From positions 1 through 6,370 of the forward strand of contig CANPVY010000346.1 of NCBI GenBank assembly GCA_947581845.1: a stretch of 6,370 nucleotides of DNA, written 5' to 3'. The notes under the pieces are model-generated. The model did no database searches, was not told the origin of the DNA, and saw only the letters and a program-made list of their open reading frames with translations. This document shows, piece by piece, positions 1 through 5,892 of the stretch. Each line of letters begins with the position of its first letter. Position 1 is the first letter of the stretch. Origin of the DNA: an uncultured bacterium. Its GTDB lineage: Bacteria > Gemmatimonadota > Gemmatimonadetes > Palauibacterales > KS3-K002. The position numbers and the translations under genes are program-made.

Positions 1-155
1 ACGAACGTGCCCATCTCGGGCCTGCCACTGGTGACCTTGTAACCCTTCCCGGCAACCGGGACGGCTTCCGAGGCGACGGGGGAGAGGTCGACGCGCTCGA
101 ACCCCAGTTCGATGAGAGCAGAGAGCTTGCGGCCGATTCGGGCAGCCTCGTCCAT
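1..155 (-). CDS. N-terminal fragment of an unrecognised protein, possibly ApbE-like FAD:protein FMN transferase
   Basis: A minus-strand reading frame starts at an ATG at 155-153 and is open for 51 codons to the left edge. Codons are strongly GC-ending, as in the neighbouring genes, so it is probably real. The fragment begins MDEAARIGRKLSALIELGFE and ends in RPEMGTFV. A Met-Gly-Thr followed by hydrophobic residues is typical of the start of the ApbE domain (flavin transfer to a Thr of Rnf/Nqr or other exported flavoproteins), which is the only reason for the tentative name. No signal peptide is visible, although many ApbE proteins have one, so the assignment is weak. The frame is open upstream to a TAG near 220, but no better start was seen and the ATG lacks a good Shine-Dalgarno sequence. 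A TATATT on the minus strand at 193-188 could be a -10 element. It lies 94 bases after the TIM-barrel gene on the same strand and could be its operon partner. Confidence 0.4.
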   Translation of the reverse strand, partial: MDEAARIGRKLSALIELGFERVDLSPVASEAVPVAGKGYKVTSGRPEMGTF

Positions 156-233
156 GCGGAGTCTTGGGCTTGTTCGAGGACGCAGCCAATATATCAGGCG
201 CAGCCGACGGAAAGCCAGCCGCTAGTCCTGATC

Positions 234-248
234 TGCCCGCAAAGGGCA
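234..248 (-). repeat. Small hairpin directly after the TIM-barrel stop codon
   Basis: TGCCC (234-238) and GGGCA (244-248) form a perfect 5-bp stem around a 5-nt loop, two bases downstream of the TAG of the minus-strand TIM-barrel gene. There is no T-rich run after it on the minus strand, so it is not a convincing intrinsic terminator. It may protect the mRNA end or be chance. The rest of 156-249 shows only a loose ATCAGG/CCTGAT pair (193-198 and 227-232). Confidence 0.25.
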
Positions 249-249
249 C

Positions 250-1215
250 CTAGGGCGGCGTTATGTACTCCGGCGTCAGCTCGTCGCGCACCCGCTCGAG
301 CAGGGCCTTGGTCGCACGGATGCCTTCCGGCTCGCCGAGCTCGGCACCCTCGTACTCGATCCCGACATAGCCGCGGTAGCCGGCGTCGAGAACGATCCGC
401 ATCATGCGGAGATAGTCGGTGTCTCGTTCGTTGCCCTGCGCGTCGAAATCGTGGGACTTGGCGCTGACAGCTTTGGCGAACGGCATAAGCTCGGCCACAC
501 CCCGGTACCGGTCGTACCAGACGTCCTCCTCGACGCGGAAGCCGCCGAAGTCCGGAAGCGTCCCGCAGCGTGGATGGTCCACCGCCTGGATTACGCTCGC
601 CAGCCAGGCGCCGTTCGAGGACAGGCCACCGTGGTTCTCGACCAAGACGTTGATCTGGCGGTCGGCGGCGAACTCGGTCAGCTGGCGCAAGCCGTCCACA
701 ACCAGCCTCTGCTGCTCGCCGCGCGTGCCTTCTGATCGCGCGTTGCAGCGAATCGAGTGGCAGCCCAAGACGTACGCCGCCTCCACCCACTTGTAGTGGT
801 TCTCCACCGCCCTGGCCCGATCTCTCTCTTCCCGCGCACCCAGCGCACCCTCGCCATCGACCATAATCAGCAAGCTCTGCACGCCGTGGTCTATCGCCCG
901 CATCCCAAGCTCTCGCAGATAGCGCCCGTCTTCCGCCTTGTCCTTGAAGAACGAGTTGACGTACTCGACAGCATCGAGCCCGTAGTCGACGCGGGCCGTC
1001 TTTGGGAAGTCCAGCGGATCGAGCTCACCGGCGTAGAGGGTGCGATGCAGCGACCACTGGGCCAGGGAGATCTTGAACAGCGGTCGCAGCGGGCACGGCC
1101 CGACGCACCTAGCCAGAAGAGGAATGGGATTGGGCAACAGGGCAGCCGGCAGCGCGGCCGCCGTACTGGCGAGGAAGCGGCGGCGGCTGAATGAATTCAA
1201 CCAGAGTCCACTCAT
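250..1215 (-). CDS. Tat-exported sugar phosphate isomerase/epimerase-like TIM-barrel protein
   Basis: This 321-residue protein belongs to the AP-endonuclease-2/xylose-isomerase-like TIM-barrel superfamily. These are metal-dependent enzymes that isomerise or epimerise sugars, or act on keto sugars and inositols; the substrate here is unknown. The N-terminus carries a twin-arginine signal, SRRRFLAS at residues 10-17, then an Ala/Leu-rich stretch to about 34, so export of a folded, metal-loaded protein to the periplasm is expected. No clear AxA cleavage site is visible. The barrel starts near 47 ([11 protein letters not shown]). Likely metal ligands follow the usual E-D-H-E order: E193 in VENHGG, D222 in LPDFGGF, H255 in AKSHDF and E287 in IEYEG; E84 in VEYV is a further acidic residue. 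The whole family pattern is intact. The ATG at 1215 has a GAAGG about 4 bases upstream, and it keeps the Tat motif close to the N-terminus. A terminator-like hairpin lies between it and nfuA, so it probably has its own promoter in 1216-1340, though none could be recognised. Confidence 0.88.
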   Translation of the reverse strand: MSGLWLNSFSRRRFLASTAAALPAALLPNPIPLLARCVGPCPLRPLFKISLAQWSLHRTLYAGELDPLDFPKTARVDYGLDAVEYVNSFFKDKAEDGRYLRELGMRAIDHGVQSLLIMVDGEGALGAREERDRARAVENHYKWVEAAYVLGCHSIRCNARSEGTRGEQQRLVVDGLRQLTEFAADRQINVLVENHGGLSSNGAWLASVIQAVDHPRCGTLPDFGGFRVEEDVWYDRYRGVAELMPFAKAVSAKSHDFDAQGNERDTDYLRMMRIVLDAGYRGYVGIEYEGAELGEPEGIRATKALLERVRDELTPEYITPP

Positions 1216-1340
1216 AGGCCCTTCGCGGTGAGGAGATGGGTGATGTGTGTGGGGCTAAACCCCTACAAATTGGGACAGGCTCGTGAGCTGCGAAAGTCTC
1301 GGCGGTGTGCGGCCAGCCGTGTCGGCGCGACCCAGAGAAG

Positions 1341-1389
1341 CGCCGCGCAAACAGAACCGGCGGCTCGATCTCATCATCGAACCGCCGGT
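1341..1389 (-). terminator. Probable intrinsic terminator of nfuA
   Basis: ACCGGCGG (1356-1363) pairs with CCGCCGGT (1382-1389). A 2x2 internal mismatch is followed by a further CGAT/ATCG pairing (1366-1369 with 1376-1379) closing a 6-nt loop. Read on the minus strand, the stem is followed by TCTGTTTGC, a modest T-rich tract, and it begins 40 bases after the nfuA stop. On the plus strand no T run follows. The remainder of the 213-base gap (1216-1355) holds only a short GGGG/CCCC inverted repeat at 1251-1263, and no promoter that I would defend. Confidence 0.5.
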
Positions 1390-1428
1390 ACAGTCGCTCT
1401 AACGCGCGCCGCGATGCGCCGCTGAAAC

Positions 1429-2004
1429 TCAGTAGTATGGGCTCGTACCGCGGGAGTGATCGGTGACGTCCACGACCTCGACGATCTCCGGGAACATCTC
1501 TTTGAGCATTCGCTCGATTCCCTGCTTCAGCGTCACCCTCGCCATACCGCAACCCTGGCAGCCGCCGGAGAGCTGCAGGTAGACCACGTTATCCCGCACG
1601 TCCACCAGCGAGGCGCCGCCACCGTGCGCGGCCAGCGCCGGACTGATCCGCGTCTCGATGACCTGAGCGATCTGCTGTGCCAGCTCGCCGCTCGGCGAGT
1701 CCGTGCCAACCGGGTTGAGGTTCGGGTTCTCGACTTGGAAGCCGCCGCCGTGAACGCCCTCGATCCAGTGCACCGTGGCGCCCTCGAGCTTGCTGGCGCT
1801 GTCCTCGTCCACGAGAACCGTGAAGCCACCGGCGTCGAGGACCGTGTCACCGGGCTGCTGGTCCGACTCGTCGACCAACGAGAGCTCGTACTGGGGCGCC
1901 AGCGGGCTGCCTGGCTGCACCGCCACCCGCAGCGCCACCGGCGTCTCCTCGTCCGCCATGAAAGCCAGCAGTTGCTCCCGCGCCTTATCGGTAAACGTCA
2001 ACAT
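1429..2004 (-). CDS. nfuA: Fe-S cluster carrier protein NfuA
   Basis: NfuA receives 4Fe-4S clusters from the assembly machinery and delivers them to client apoproteins in the cytoplasm, especially under oxidative stress or iron limitation. The 191-residue product has the family's two-domain layout and the same length as E. coli NfuA. Residues 1-95 resemble an A-type (IscA/HesB-like) domain that has lost its cluster cysteines: the GGGFQVENPN segment is present, but no CGCG follows. Residues about 105-180 form the NifU-like domain with the cluster-binding pair C149 and C152 in GGCQGCGMA. The start is the ATG at 2004-2002: GGAGG lies 8 bases upstream. A further in-frame TTG at 2019 overlaps that binding site and is not the likely start. 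The gene is divergent from the macrodomain gene and followed by a terminator-like hairpin, so it is probably monocistronic. Confidence 0.95.
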   Translation of the reverse strand: MLTFTDKAREQLLAFMADEETPVALRVAVQPGSPLAPQYELSLVDESDQQPGDTVLDAGGFTVLVDEDSASKLEGATVHWIEGVHGGGFQVENPNLNPVGTDSPSGELAQQIAQVIETRISPALAAHGGGASLVDVRDNVVYLQLSGGCQGCGMARVTLKQGIERMLKEMFPEIVEVVDVTDHSRGTSPYY

Positions 2005-2149
2005 AATTCTCGCCTCCAAAACGTGAATATCGTGCCTTGCCGGGCCAGCTACCTGGCCTGATGGTCACAGACCCCCCTAATATAGCAGAGTTCCGCACCC
2101 TGGCAGCGGGGCCGAGAGAGCGCGTGTCCTACCAGCGGAGGATCAGTAG
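2005..2149. promoter_or_regulatory. Divergent nfuA/macrodomain intergenic region with candidate nfuA -10
   Basis: These 145 bases separate two head-to-head genes and must hold promoters for both. The only AT-rich patch is CTAATATAG at 2078-2085. On the minus strand it reads TATATT (2084-2079), five of six matches to a sigma-70 -10 box, and would give an nfuA leader of about 70 bases. No convincing -35 box was found for either direction. Both genes have clear binding sites: GGAGG for nfuA at 2016-2012, and GGAGG 8 bases before the macrodomain ATG. Promoter positions are inference. Confidence 0.35.
2042..2059. repeat. Inverted repeat in the nfuA leader
   Basis: GGCCAG (2043-2048) and CTGGCC (2053-2058) form a perfect 6-bp stem around the 4-nt loop CTAC, extendable by one G-T pair. 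It lies between the candidate nfuA -10 element and the nfuA ribosome binding site. It could therefore be an RNA hairpin in the 5' leader, or an operator for a dimeric regulator. It is too short to name a regulator. Confidence 0.4.
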
Positions 2150-2671
2150 ATGCCTGACCAGACCAGAATCCGGGTAGCACAGGGCGACATCACCGAGTTC
2201 CAGGGTGACGCCATCGTGAACGCTGCCAACAACCACCTGAAGCTGGGCAGCGGAGTAGCCGGTGCCATCGCCAGTAAGGGTGGCCCCAGCATCCAGCGCG
2301 AGTGCGACGAGCACGGTCCCATCCGGGTTGGCGCGGCCGCGATCACCGGCGCCGGCGATCTCGCCGCCCACTATGTGATCCATGCCGCAGCGATGGGCGA
2401 CGAGCCCGCCAGCCGGGCGTCCATTGAAGGCTCGACGCGCCACTCGCTCGAACTGGCCGACCAACACGGCATCAAGACGCTCGCTTTTCCGATCCTCGCC
2501 TCGGGCGTTGCCGGTTTCCCGCTGGACGAGGCCACTCGCATCATGGCGGAGACGATCCGTGCCTACCTGGCCGAGCGTGCGACGCAAATCGAAGAGCTGA
2601 CGCTGTATGGATACTCGGCCGCCGACGCGGATGCGGTTCGCAGAGTCGTGGACGCGGTTTCCCCCTCCTAG
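2150..2671 (+). CDS. Macrodomain protein (ADP-ribose-binding, Af1521/YmdB-like)
   Basis: This 173-residue protein is a stand-alone macrodomain, a fold that binds ADP-ribose and in many members hydrolyses O-acetyl-ADP-ribose or ADP-ribosylated protein or nucleic acid. Family landmarks are in order. QGDIT at 11-15 includes the adenine-contacting D13. NAAN lies at 24-27, the first phosphate loop GSGVAGAI at 33-40, the [13 protein letters not shown] block at 59-71, and the second loop [10 protein letters not shown] at 115-124. The residue matching the catalytic Asp of YmdB/MacroD (GGGGVDGAI) is Ala37 here, as in the archaeal Af1521 type, so binding, or a different hydrolytic specificity, is more likely than YmdB-type deacetylation. 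The start has GGAGG 8 bases upstream. No signal peptide is present, so it should be cytoplasmic. It lies 132 bases upstream of the methyltransferase gene on the same strand, and co-transcription is possible but not shown. Confidence 0.93.
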   Translation: MPDQTRIRVAQGDITEFQGDAIVNAANNHLKLGSGVAGAIASKGGPSIQRECDEHGPIRVGAAAITGAGDLAAHYVIHAAAMGDEPASRASIEGSTRHSLELADQHGIKTLAFPILASGVAGFPLDEATRIMAETIRAYLAERATQIEELTLYGYSAADADAVRRVVDAVSPS

Positions 2672-2702
2672 GACTCTCGCGACCCGATCCCAGCGCGGCC
2701 CG

Positions 2703-2724
2703 GCCGCCAGTGAAATCCGGCGGC
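2703..2724 (+). repeat. Hairpin downstream of the macrodomain gene
   Basis: GCCGCC (2703-2708) pairs with GGCGGC (2719-2724) around a 10-nt loop, 31 bases after the macrodomain stop. No T tract follows on the plus strand, so it is at best a weak or Rho-assisted terminator. It suggests, but does not prove, that the macrodomain gene and the methyltransferase are separate units. Confidence 0.3.
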
Positions 2725-2738
2725 AGTGGCGAGGTCCC

Positions 2739-2784
2739 TTGCCCTGTGCACACCACTCCTGCTATCCGTAAGGTCCGATATAAG
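2739..2784 (+). promoter_or_regulatory. Candidate promoter of the methyltransferase/NTF2-like pair
   Basis: Two possible -10 boxes precede the methyltransferase gene. TATAAG at 2779-2784 is the closer match to TATAAT, but its -35 region is poor and it would leave a leader of only about 13 bases. TATCCG at 2763-2768, with TTGCCC at 2739-2744 and an 18-bp spacer, is a weaker two-part alternative. This is the most AT-rich spot of the 2672-2803 gap. Prediction only. Confidence 0.3.
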
Positions 2785-2803
2785 ACCGAGGCGGAGGTAC
2801 TGC

Positions 2804-3799
2804 ATGGCCGCGAACCGCTGGATGCCGGAGCGTTTCGACGAGATCGCTGACTTCTGGGCCAACCGGCTGGTGATGGAATCGGCTGCCCTCGACATCTACG
2901 GGCAGCTCGCCGGCGGCTCGCTGAGTGCGGAGGAGGTAGCTCAGCGGCTGGGTCTGGAAGCGCAGTCGACACATCTGTTCCTGGACGCCCTGACCGGCCT
3001 GGGACTGCTGAGCAAGAAGGGCAACCGCTACTCGAACAGTGAGGCGGCTGCCCGCTATCTGGTGCCTGGCCTACCGGACTACATCGGCCACCGGCTGATC
3101 GCCGCACAGCAAAGCTGGGAGATGTGGGGCCACCTGTTCGATGCGTTGCGCAGCGGCCAGCGGCAGCGTGACAAACACTACTTCGACGACCCGGAGGCGG
3201 CTCGTCATTCGTTGCTCGCCCTTCATCGCGACGCTCGATCGCGTGCTGCAGACATCCTGGTCCGCGGCGATATCGATCTGAGCGAGCGGCACCAGATGCT
3301 GGACTTGGGTTGCGGCGCCGGTACCTACGCCGTGGCCTTCTGCCGCGCGCACCGGCAGCTGCACGCGACGCTGGTGGACCGGCCCATCGCCGCCGCGATT
3401 GCCCGGGATGTCGTTGCCTCCGCAGGCCTCGAGGACCGGATCAGCGTGCTCGAGTATGACGTCGATGAGCACGAGCTTCCCAGCAACTACGATTTCATCT
3501 GGATATCCAACGTCATCAACGCCCGCAGCTACAACGCGAACCGGGCCCTGTTCGAGCGACTCTACCACCGTCTGGTACCAGGCGGCGAGGTTGCCGTGCA
3601 CGACATGATCATGGACGATACCCGCACACGACCGGCGCGTGGGGCCGTGTTCTCCGTGTACATGTTGCTCAGCAACGGTGTAGGACGCTGTTATACTTTC
3701 CAGGAGGTCTTCGACTGGCTGGATGGGTCCGGCTTCCACGACATCCGCTGGGTGCGTGAGGCCGAAGACGATATGACACTGGTGATAGGGACACGATGA
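2804..3799 (+). CDS. SAM-dependent O-methyltransferase-like protein (Methyltransf_2 type)
   Basis: The 331-residue product has the architecture of small-molecule O-methyltransferases. Residues about 10-90 form an N-terminal winged-helix/dimerisation domain (SAEEVAQRLGLEAQSTHLFL, then GLLSKKGNRYSNSEAAARYL). A Rossmann methyltransferase domain follows from about 150, with SAM motif I DLGCGAG at 167-173, the ribose-binding acidic residue D192 in LVDRP, and LVPGGEVAVHD at 257-267. The usual catalytic LHDW motif is missing: the equivalent segment reads ISNVINARSYNANRAL, so the chemistry or substrate may differ from plant- or polyketide-type enzymes. The ATG at 2804 is chosen because GGAGG lies 6 bases upstream; an in-frame upstream ATG at 2726 would add 26 residues unlike the family. 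The stop codon overlaps the next start (ATGA), so the two proteins are translationally coupled. The acceptor substrate is unknown. Confidence 0.85.
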   Translation: MAANRWMPERFDEIADFWANRLVMESAALDIYGQLAGGSLSAEEVAQRLGLEAQSTHLFLDALTGLGLLSKKGNRYSNSEAAARYLVPGLPDYIGHRLIAAQQSWEMWGHLFDALRSGQRQRDKHYFDDPEAARHSLLALHRDARSRAADILVRGDIDLSERHQMLDLGCGAGTYAVAFCRAHRQLHATLVDRPIAAAIARDVVASAGLEDRISVLEYDVDEHELPSNYDFIWISNVINARSYNANRALFERLYHRLVPGGEVAVHDMIMDDTRTRPARGAVFSVYMLLSNGVGRCYTFQEVFDWLDGSGFHDIRWVREAEDDMTLVIGTR

Positions 3800-4209
3800 A
3801 CGCGAACGATAGCGAGACCGGACGGCTGCGCGAACTGCACGAGGCACACGTGCGCGCGTGGAACGAGTTCGACCTGGGTGCCCTCGGCCAAATCTACGAT
3901 CCCGACTGTTGTATCTTCGACATCATCCCGCCGCCTGTCTTCCGGAATCTGAGGGAGTTCCTGGAGCACGTCACGCCATTGTTCCAGTCATACTCCGGAT
4001 TCCAACTTCGTACCTTTGACCAGGTGGTTCGGGTCGACGAGCGCCGGGACGATCGCATCGGGTGGATCACAGCGTGCTACGAGCTGGAGGCGCGTCGCGG
4101 CGAGGGCGTCTATCGTCACACCGGCCGCTGGACGGAGATCTTCGAAAAGCGGGACAATACCTGGAAGCTCGTCCACTTCCACTCGTCTCAAGATCCAGCT
4201 GGACTGTAG
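3796..4209 (+). CDS. NTF2/SnoaL-like protein coupled to the methyltransferase
   Basis: This 137-residue protein looks like a single cone-shaped NTF2-like domain of the SnoaL/DUF4440/ketosteroid-isomerase superfamily. Supporting signs are the N-terminal helix with an Asp/Glu-rich face (ELHEAHVRAWNEFDLGALGQ, 13-32), an IYDPDCCIFD strand at 33-42, and the typical C-terminal GRWTEIFEKRD then WKLVHFHSSQ at 110-132, with H127 and H129 pointing to the pocket by analogy. Members are enzymes (cyclases, isomerases, hydrolases) or simple ligand binders, and the fold does not reveal which. The start overlaps the methyltransferase stop by four bases (ATGA), implying coupled synthesis in comparable amounts and probably a shared pathway. 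There is no signal peptide. The adjacent cysteines C38 and C39 are unusual but their role is unknown. It converges with the SDR gene 85 bases downstream. Confidence 0.82.
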   Translation: MNANDSETGRLRELHEAHVRAWNEFDLGALGQIYDPDCCIFDIIPPPVFRNLREFLEHVTPLFQSYSGFQLRTFDQVVRVDERRDDRIGWITACYELEARRGEGVYRHTGRWTEIFEKRDNTWKLVHFHSSQDPAGL

Positions 4210-4217
4210 AAAAGCGA

Positions 4218-4284
4218 GAGTCGCGCGTTCAACCACTCCTGACTCCGCGCGACCGGGTGTCGACGTGCGCGGTGACAACGCACG
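4218..4284. terminator. Inverted repeats between convergent genes, possible bidirectional terminator
   Basis: The 85-base gap between two converging genes holds two stems. GTCGCGCG (4220-4227) pairs with CGCGCGAC (4246-4253) around an 18-nt loop. CGTGCG (4264-4269) pairs with CGCACG (4279-4284) around a 9-nt loop. A competing 5-bp stem, GAGTC (4218-4222) with GACTC (4241-4245), overlaps the first. Being symmetrical, the stems could stop transcription from both sides, but neither is followed by a T tract, so termination may be Rho-assisted or inefficient. Confidence 0.35.
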
Positions 4285-4294
4285 GATCAGGTCA

Positions 4295-5017
4295 CTACCC
4301 GCGCCTCGGTCGTGAAGGCCGCAGTTCCACCCGGCTAGGCAGCGCACGATCCTCGTGCTTCACCAGATCAAGCACGACCTTCGCCACATCAGTAGGAGTC
4401 AGCTTCCACGACTCGCCGGTCGGCTCCTTCTCGTTGAAGTGGGTATCGACCGAGCCGGGCATGACGCAGCTCACGCGGATGCCGTGCTCGCGCAGGTCGA
4501 GCATCAGCGCCTCTGTGAAACCGAGCAGCCCGAACTTGGAGGCGTTGTAGGCCGTGCCGCCGGCGAACGCGTAGCGGCCGGCAAGGCTGCTGATCGTGAT
4601 GATCCAACCGCCGCCTCGCTTCTTGAGCTCAGGCACCGCTTCGTGGCAGCAGTAGAAGACGCCGGTCAGGTTGGTGTCGATCACCTGGTGCCACCTCTCC
4701 GGGTCGATCTCGTCGACCGGGCCGAACCCGCCGCCGACCCCGGCGTTGGCGATCAGAATGTCGATACCGCCGAACTCCTTCACTGCCGTGGCCATCAGTC
4801 GCTTCACATCCTCCAGTTTGCGAACGTCAGCCCCGATGCCAAGCGCCCGACCGCCGCCCGCCGCAGTCATCTCGTCGGCCGCCTTTGCAGCTTCAACGGC
4901 GTTTCGCGCGCAGAGCACGACGTCGACCCCGGCTCCCGCCAGCGCCGCGGCAATGGCGCGGCCAATCCCTTTACTACCTCCGGTGACGATGGCCACCTTC
5001 CCCTCGAGAGCCGGCAT
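4295..5017 (-). CDS. Short-chain dehydrogenase/reductase (SDR), probably NADP(H)-dependent
   Basis: A classical SDR of 240 residues, a usual length for the family, oxidising or reducing a carbonyl or alcohol substrate that cannot be named. All hallmark residues are present: the cofactor glycine motif TGGSKGIG at 12-19, D64 in ADVR, NAG at 91-93, the structural/catalytic N116, and the catalytic S144, Y157 and K161 (SSLAG, then YNASK). The sequence CAR at 36-38 after the second strand, with Arg at 38 rather than Asp, favours NADP(H). PGSVDTHF at 187-194 is the usual post-catalytic loop. The overall resemblance is to FabG and 3-ketoacyl or glucose dehydrogenase-like members. The ATG at 5017 has AAGGA 7 bases upstream and gives a standard N-terminus; the frame is open another 65 codons upstream, but that stretch reads as low-complexity non-coding sequence and covers a hairpin. 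It is separated from the esterase gene by a terminator-like hairpin, so it is probably transcribed alone. The C-terminus is Arg/Pro-rich. Confidence 0.94.
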   Translation of the reverse strand: MPALEGKVAIVTGGSKGIGRAIAAALAGAGVDVVLCARNAVEAAKAADEMTAAGGGRALGIGADVRKLEDVKRLMATAVKEFGGIDILIANAGVGGGFGPVDEIDPERWHQVIDTNLTGVFYCCHEAVPELKKRGGGWIITISSLAGRYAFAGGTAYNASKFGLLGFTEALMLDLREHGIRVSCVMPGSVDTHFNEKEPTGESWKLTPTDVAKVVLDLVKHEDRALPSRVELRPSRPRRG

Positions 5018-5099
5018 CCTGAAATCCTTCCCAGTGCTTCTACGGTTGTGACGGGCCCCTACCGGTGACGCCGAGAGCGACCTGCTGCAAGCCTTCCCC

Positions 5100-5148
5100 C
5101 GGTTACAATTCAAACCAGTCGGGGGGGAGATTGAGTTCTCCCCCCGAC
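5100..5148 (-). terminator. Strong hairpin after the esterase gene, probable terminator
   Basis: GTCGGGGGG (5118-5126) pairs perfectly with CCCCCCGAC (5140-5148), and the stem extends by AGA/TCT (5128-5130 with 5137-5139) past a single bulged G, leaving a 6-nt loop. On the minus strand it lies 54 bases after the esterase stop and is followed by TGGTTTGAATTGT, a broken T-rich tract. It would insulate the SDR gene from esterase transcription. The rest of 5018-5201 shows no promoter for the SDR gene that I can defend. Confidence 0.5.
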
Positions 5149-5201
5149 CTCTGAACGACGCGCAGATCGCGCGCGAGGCCAGCGATCCGAAACACGCCTG
5201 T

Positions 5202-5891
5202 CTAACTCTCAACCTGCCGCAGCACGGGCTCCAGTATTTCCCAAACGTTCTTGGCTACGATTCGCTGACCCTCGGCCGTGGGATGGTTGCCGTCGGGCTG
5301 ATTCAGCTCAGGTACGCCAGCTACGCTATCCAGCAGGAACGGGATCAGCGTGGCGCCGTTCTCAGCGGCCAGCTCCACGAACGTGGCCTCGAAGCGGCTG
5401 GCGTACGGCTCGCCCAGATTGGGCGCTGCTTTCAGCCCGGCAATCACGATCTGCGCGTCCGCGTGCGCGGCGCGGGTCCGGTCGATGATCTCCTGTAGAT
5501 TGCCACGCATCGCCTCGATGTCTTGCCCGCGCAGCATGTCGTTGGCACCGAGCTCGAGCACCAGCACCGCCAGCGGCTGCCGCAGCAGCCAGTCGATCCG
5601 CCTGAGCCCACCCGCCGAAGTCTCGCCGCTCACCCCGGCGTTGACCACGCGAAAGTCCAGACCGGCAGAATCGACTTTGCTCTGGATGAGCGCCGGATAG
5701 GCCTCGTCGGAAGTGAGTCCGTAGCCGGCGGTGAGGCTGGTACCGAGAAACAGGACGACCGGGGCCTTCGTATCCGATGCTGAAACTTCAGCAGCCGGCA
5801 AGCGTACTACAGCCTGTTCATCTTCACGGTCACAGGCGAGGGCCAGTGCGGCGAGGCCGCAGACGACTATCTTTCGGAGCATGATGATCAT
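5202..5891 (-). CDS. tesA: GDSL/SGNH-family esterase lipoprotein (TesA-type arylesterase/lysophospholipase)
   Basis: This 229-residue SGNH hydrolase matches TesA, a multifunctional acyl-CoA thioesterase, lysophospholipase and arylesterase of the cell envelope. The blocks are complete: nucleophile S52 in LGTSLTAGYGL (Thr replaces the Asp of GDSL), oxyanion residues G89 (NAGVSGE) and N117 (GAND), and the D210/H213 pair in DGNHPT. The N-terminus MLRKIVVCGLAALALAC ends in a lipobox-like ALAC, predicting lipidation at C20. Asp follows the Cys, which in enterobacteria favours retention in the inner membrane, and a linker runs to about 43. E. coli TesA is instead a soluble periplasmic protein. The start is either the ATG at 5891 or the one at 5882 (three residues shorter, with a better signal peptide); neither has a good ribosome binding site. 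Head to head with a YbbA-like gene, as in E. coli. The symbol rests on family plus context. Confidence 0.9.
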   Translation of the reverse strand: MIIMLRKIVVCGLAALALACDREDEQAVVRLPAAEVSASDTKAPVVLFLGTSLTAGYGLTSDEAYPALIQSKVDSAGLDFRVVNAGVSGETSAGGLRRIDWLLRQPLAVLVLELGANDMLRGQDIEAMRGNLQEIIDRTRAAHADAQIVIAGLKAAPNLGEPYASRFEATFVELAAENGATLIPFLLDSVAGVPELNQPDGNHPTAEGQRIVAKNVWEILEPVLRQVES

Positions 5892-5892
5892 C
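5881..5892. promoter_or_regulatory. Interlocked start codons of the divergent tesA and ybbA genes
   Basis: GATGATCATC at 5883-5892 is a perfect 10-bp palindrome. Together with the flanking AT it provides tandem starts on both strands: ATG at 5881 and 5884 on the plus strand, and ATG at 5891 and 5882 on the minus strand. Both proteins can therefore begin with Met-Ile-Ile. There is no intergenic space, so promoters and ribosome binding sites of each gene must lie inside the coding sequence of the other. GGAG at 5876-5879 serves the plus-strand gene. Confidence 0.6.

Noticed and set aside
194..790. Minus-strand frame overlapping the TIM-barrel gene in another phase
   Set aside because: The Arg/Gly-rich translation is typical of an out-of-phase GC-rich frame; the TIM-barrel frame carries all motifs.
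1251..1263. GGGG/CCCC inverted repeat upstream of the TIM-barrel gene
   Set aside because: Only a 4-bp stem in GC-rich sequence; too likely to be chance to list as a feature.
1109..1552. Minus-strand frame spanning the nfuA-TIM-barrel gap, and a plus-strand frame at 1228-1425
   Set aside because: Both have biased, domain-free translations, and the first overlaps two real genes in other phases. No ribosome binding site supports either.
1456..2061. Plus-strand reading frame antisense to nfuA
   Set aside because: NfuA is unambiguous on the other strand. The antisense product is Arg/His/Leu-rich and resembles no family.
2726..2803. 26-residue N-terminal extension of the methyltransferase
   Set aside because: A GGAGG site directly precedes the ATG at 2804, and the extension overlaps the candidate promoter.
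3071..3847. Long minus-strand reading frame antisense to the methyltransferase gene
   Set aside because: No recognisable domain and no ribosome binding site; it fully shadows a gene with clear SAM motifs.
4355..5068. Long plus-strand reading frame antisense to the SDR gene
   Set aside because: It is the mirror of a well-supported SDR with all catalytic motifs. Its translation is rich in Arg, Ala, Asp and His with no domain, as expected from antisense frames in GC-rich DNA.
5018..5212. N-terminal extension of the SDR frame by 65 residues
   Set aside because: The extension covers a strong hairpin, does not resemble SDR N-termini, and the ATG at 5017 has a good ribosome binding site.
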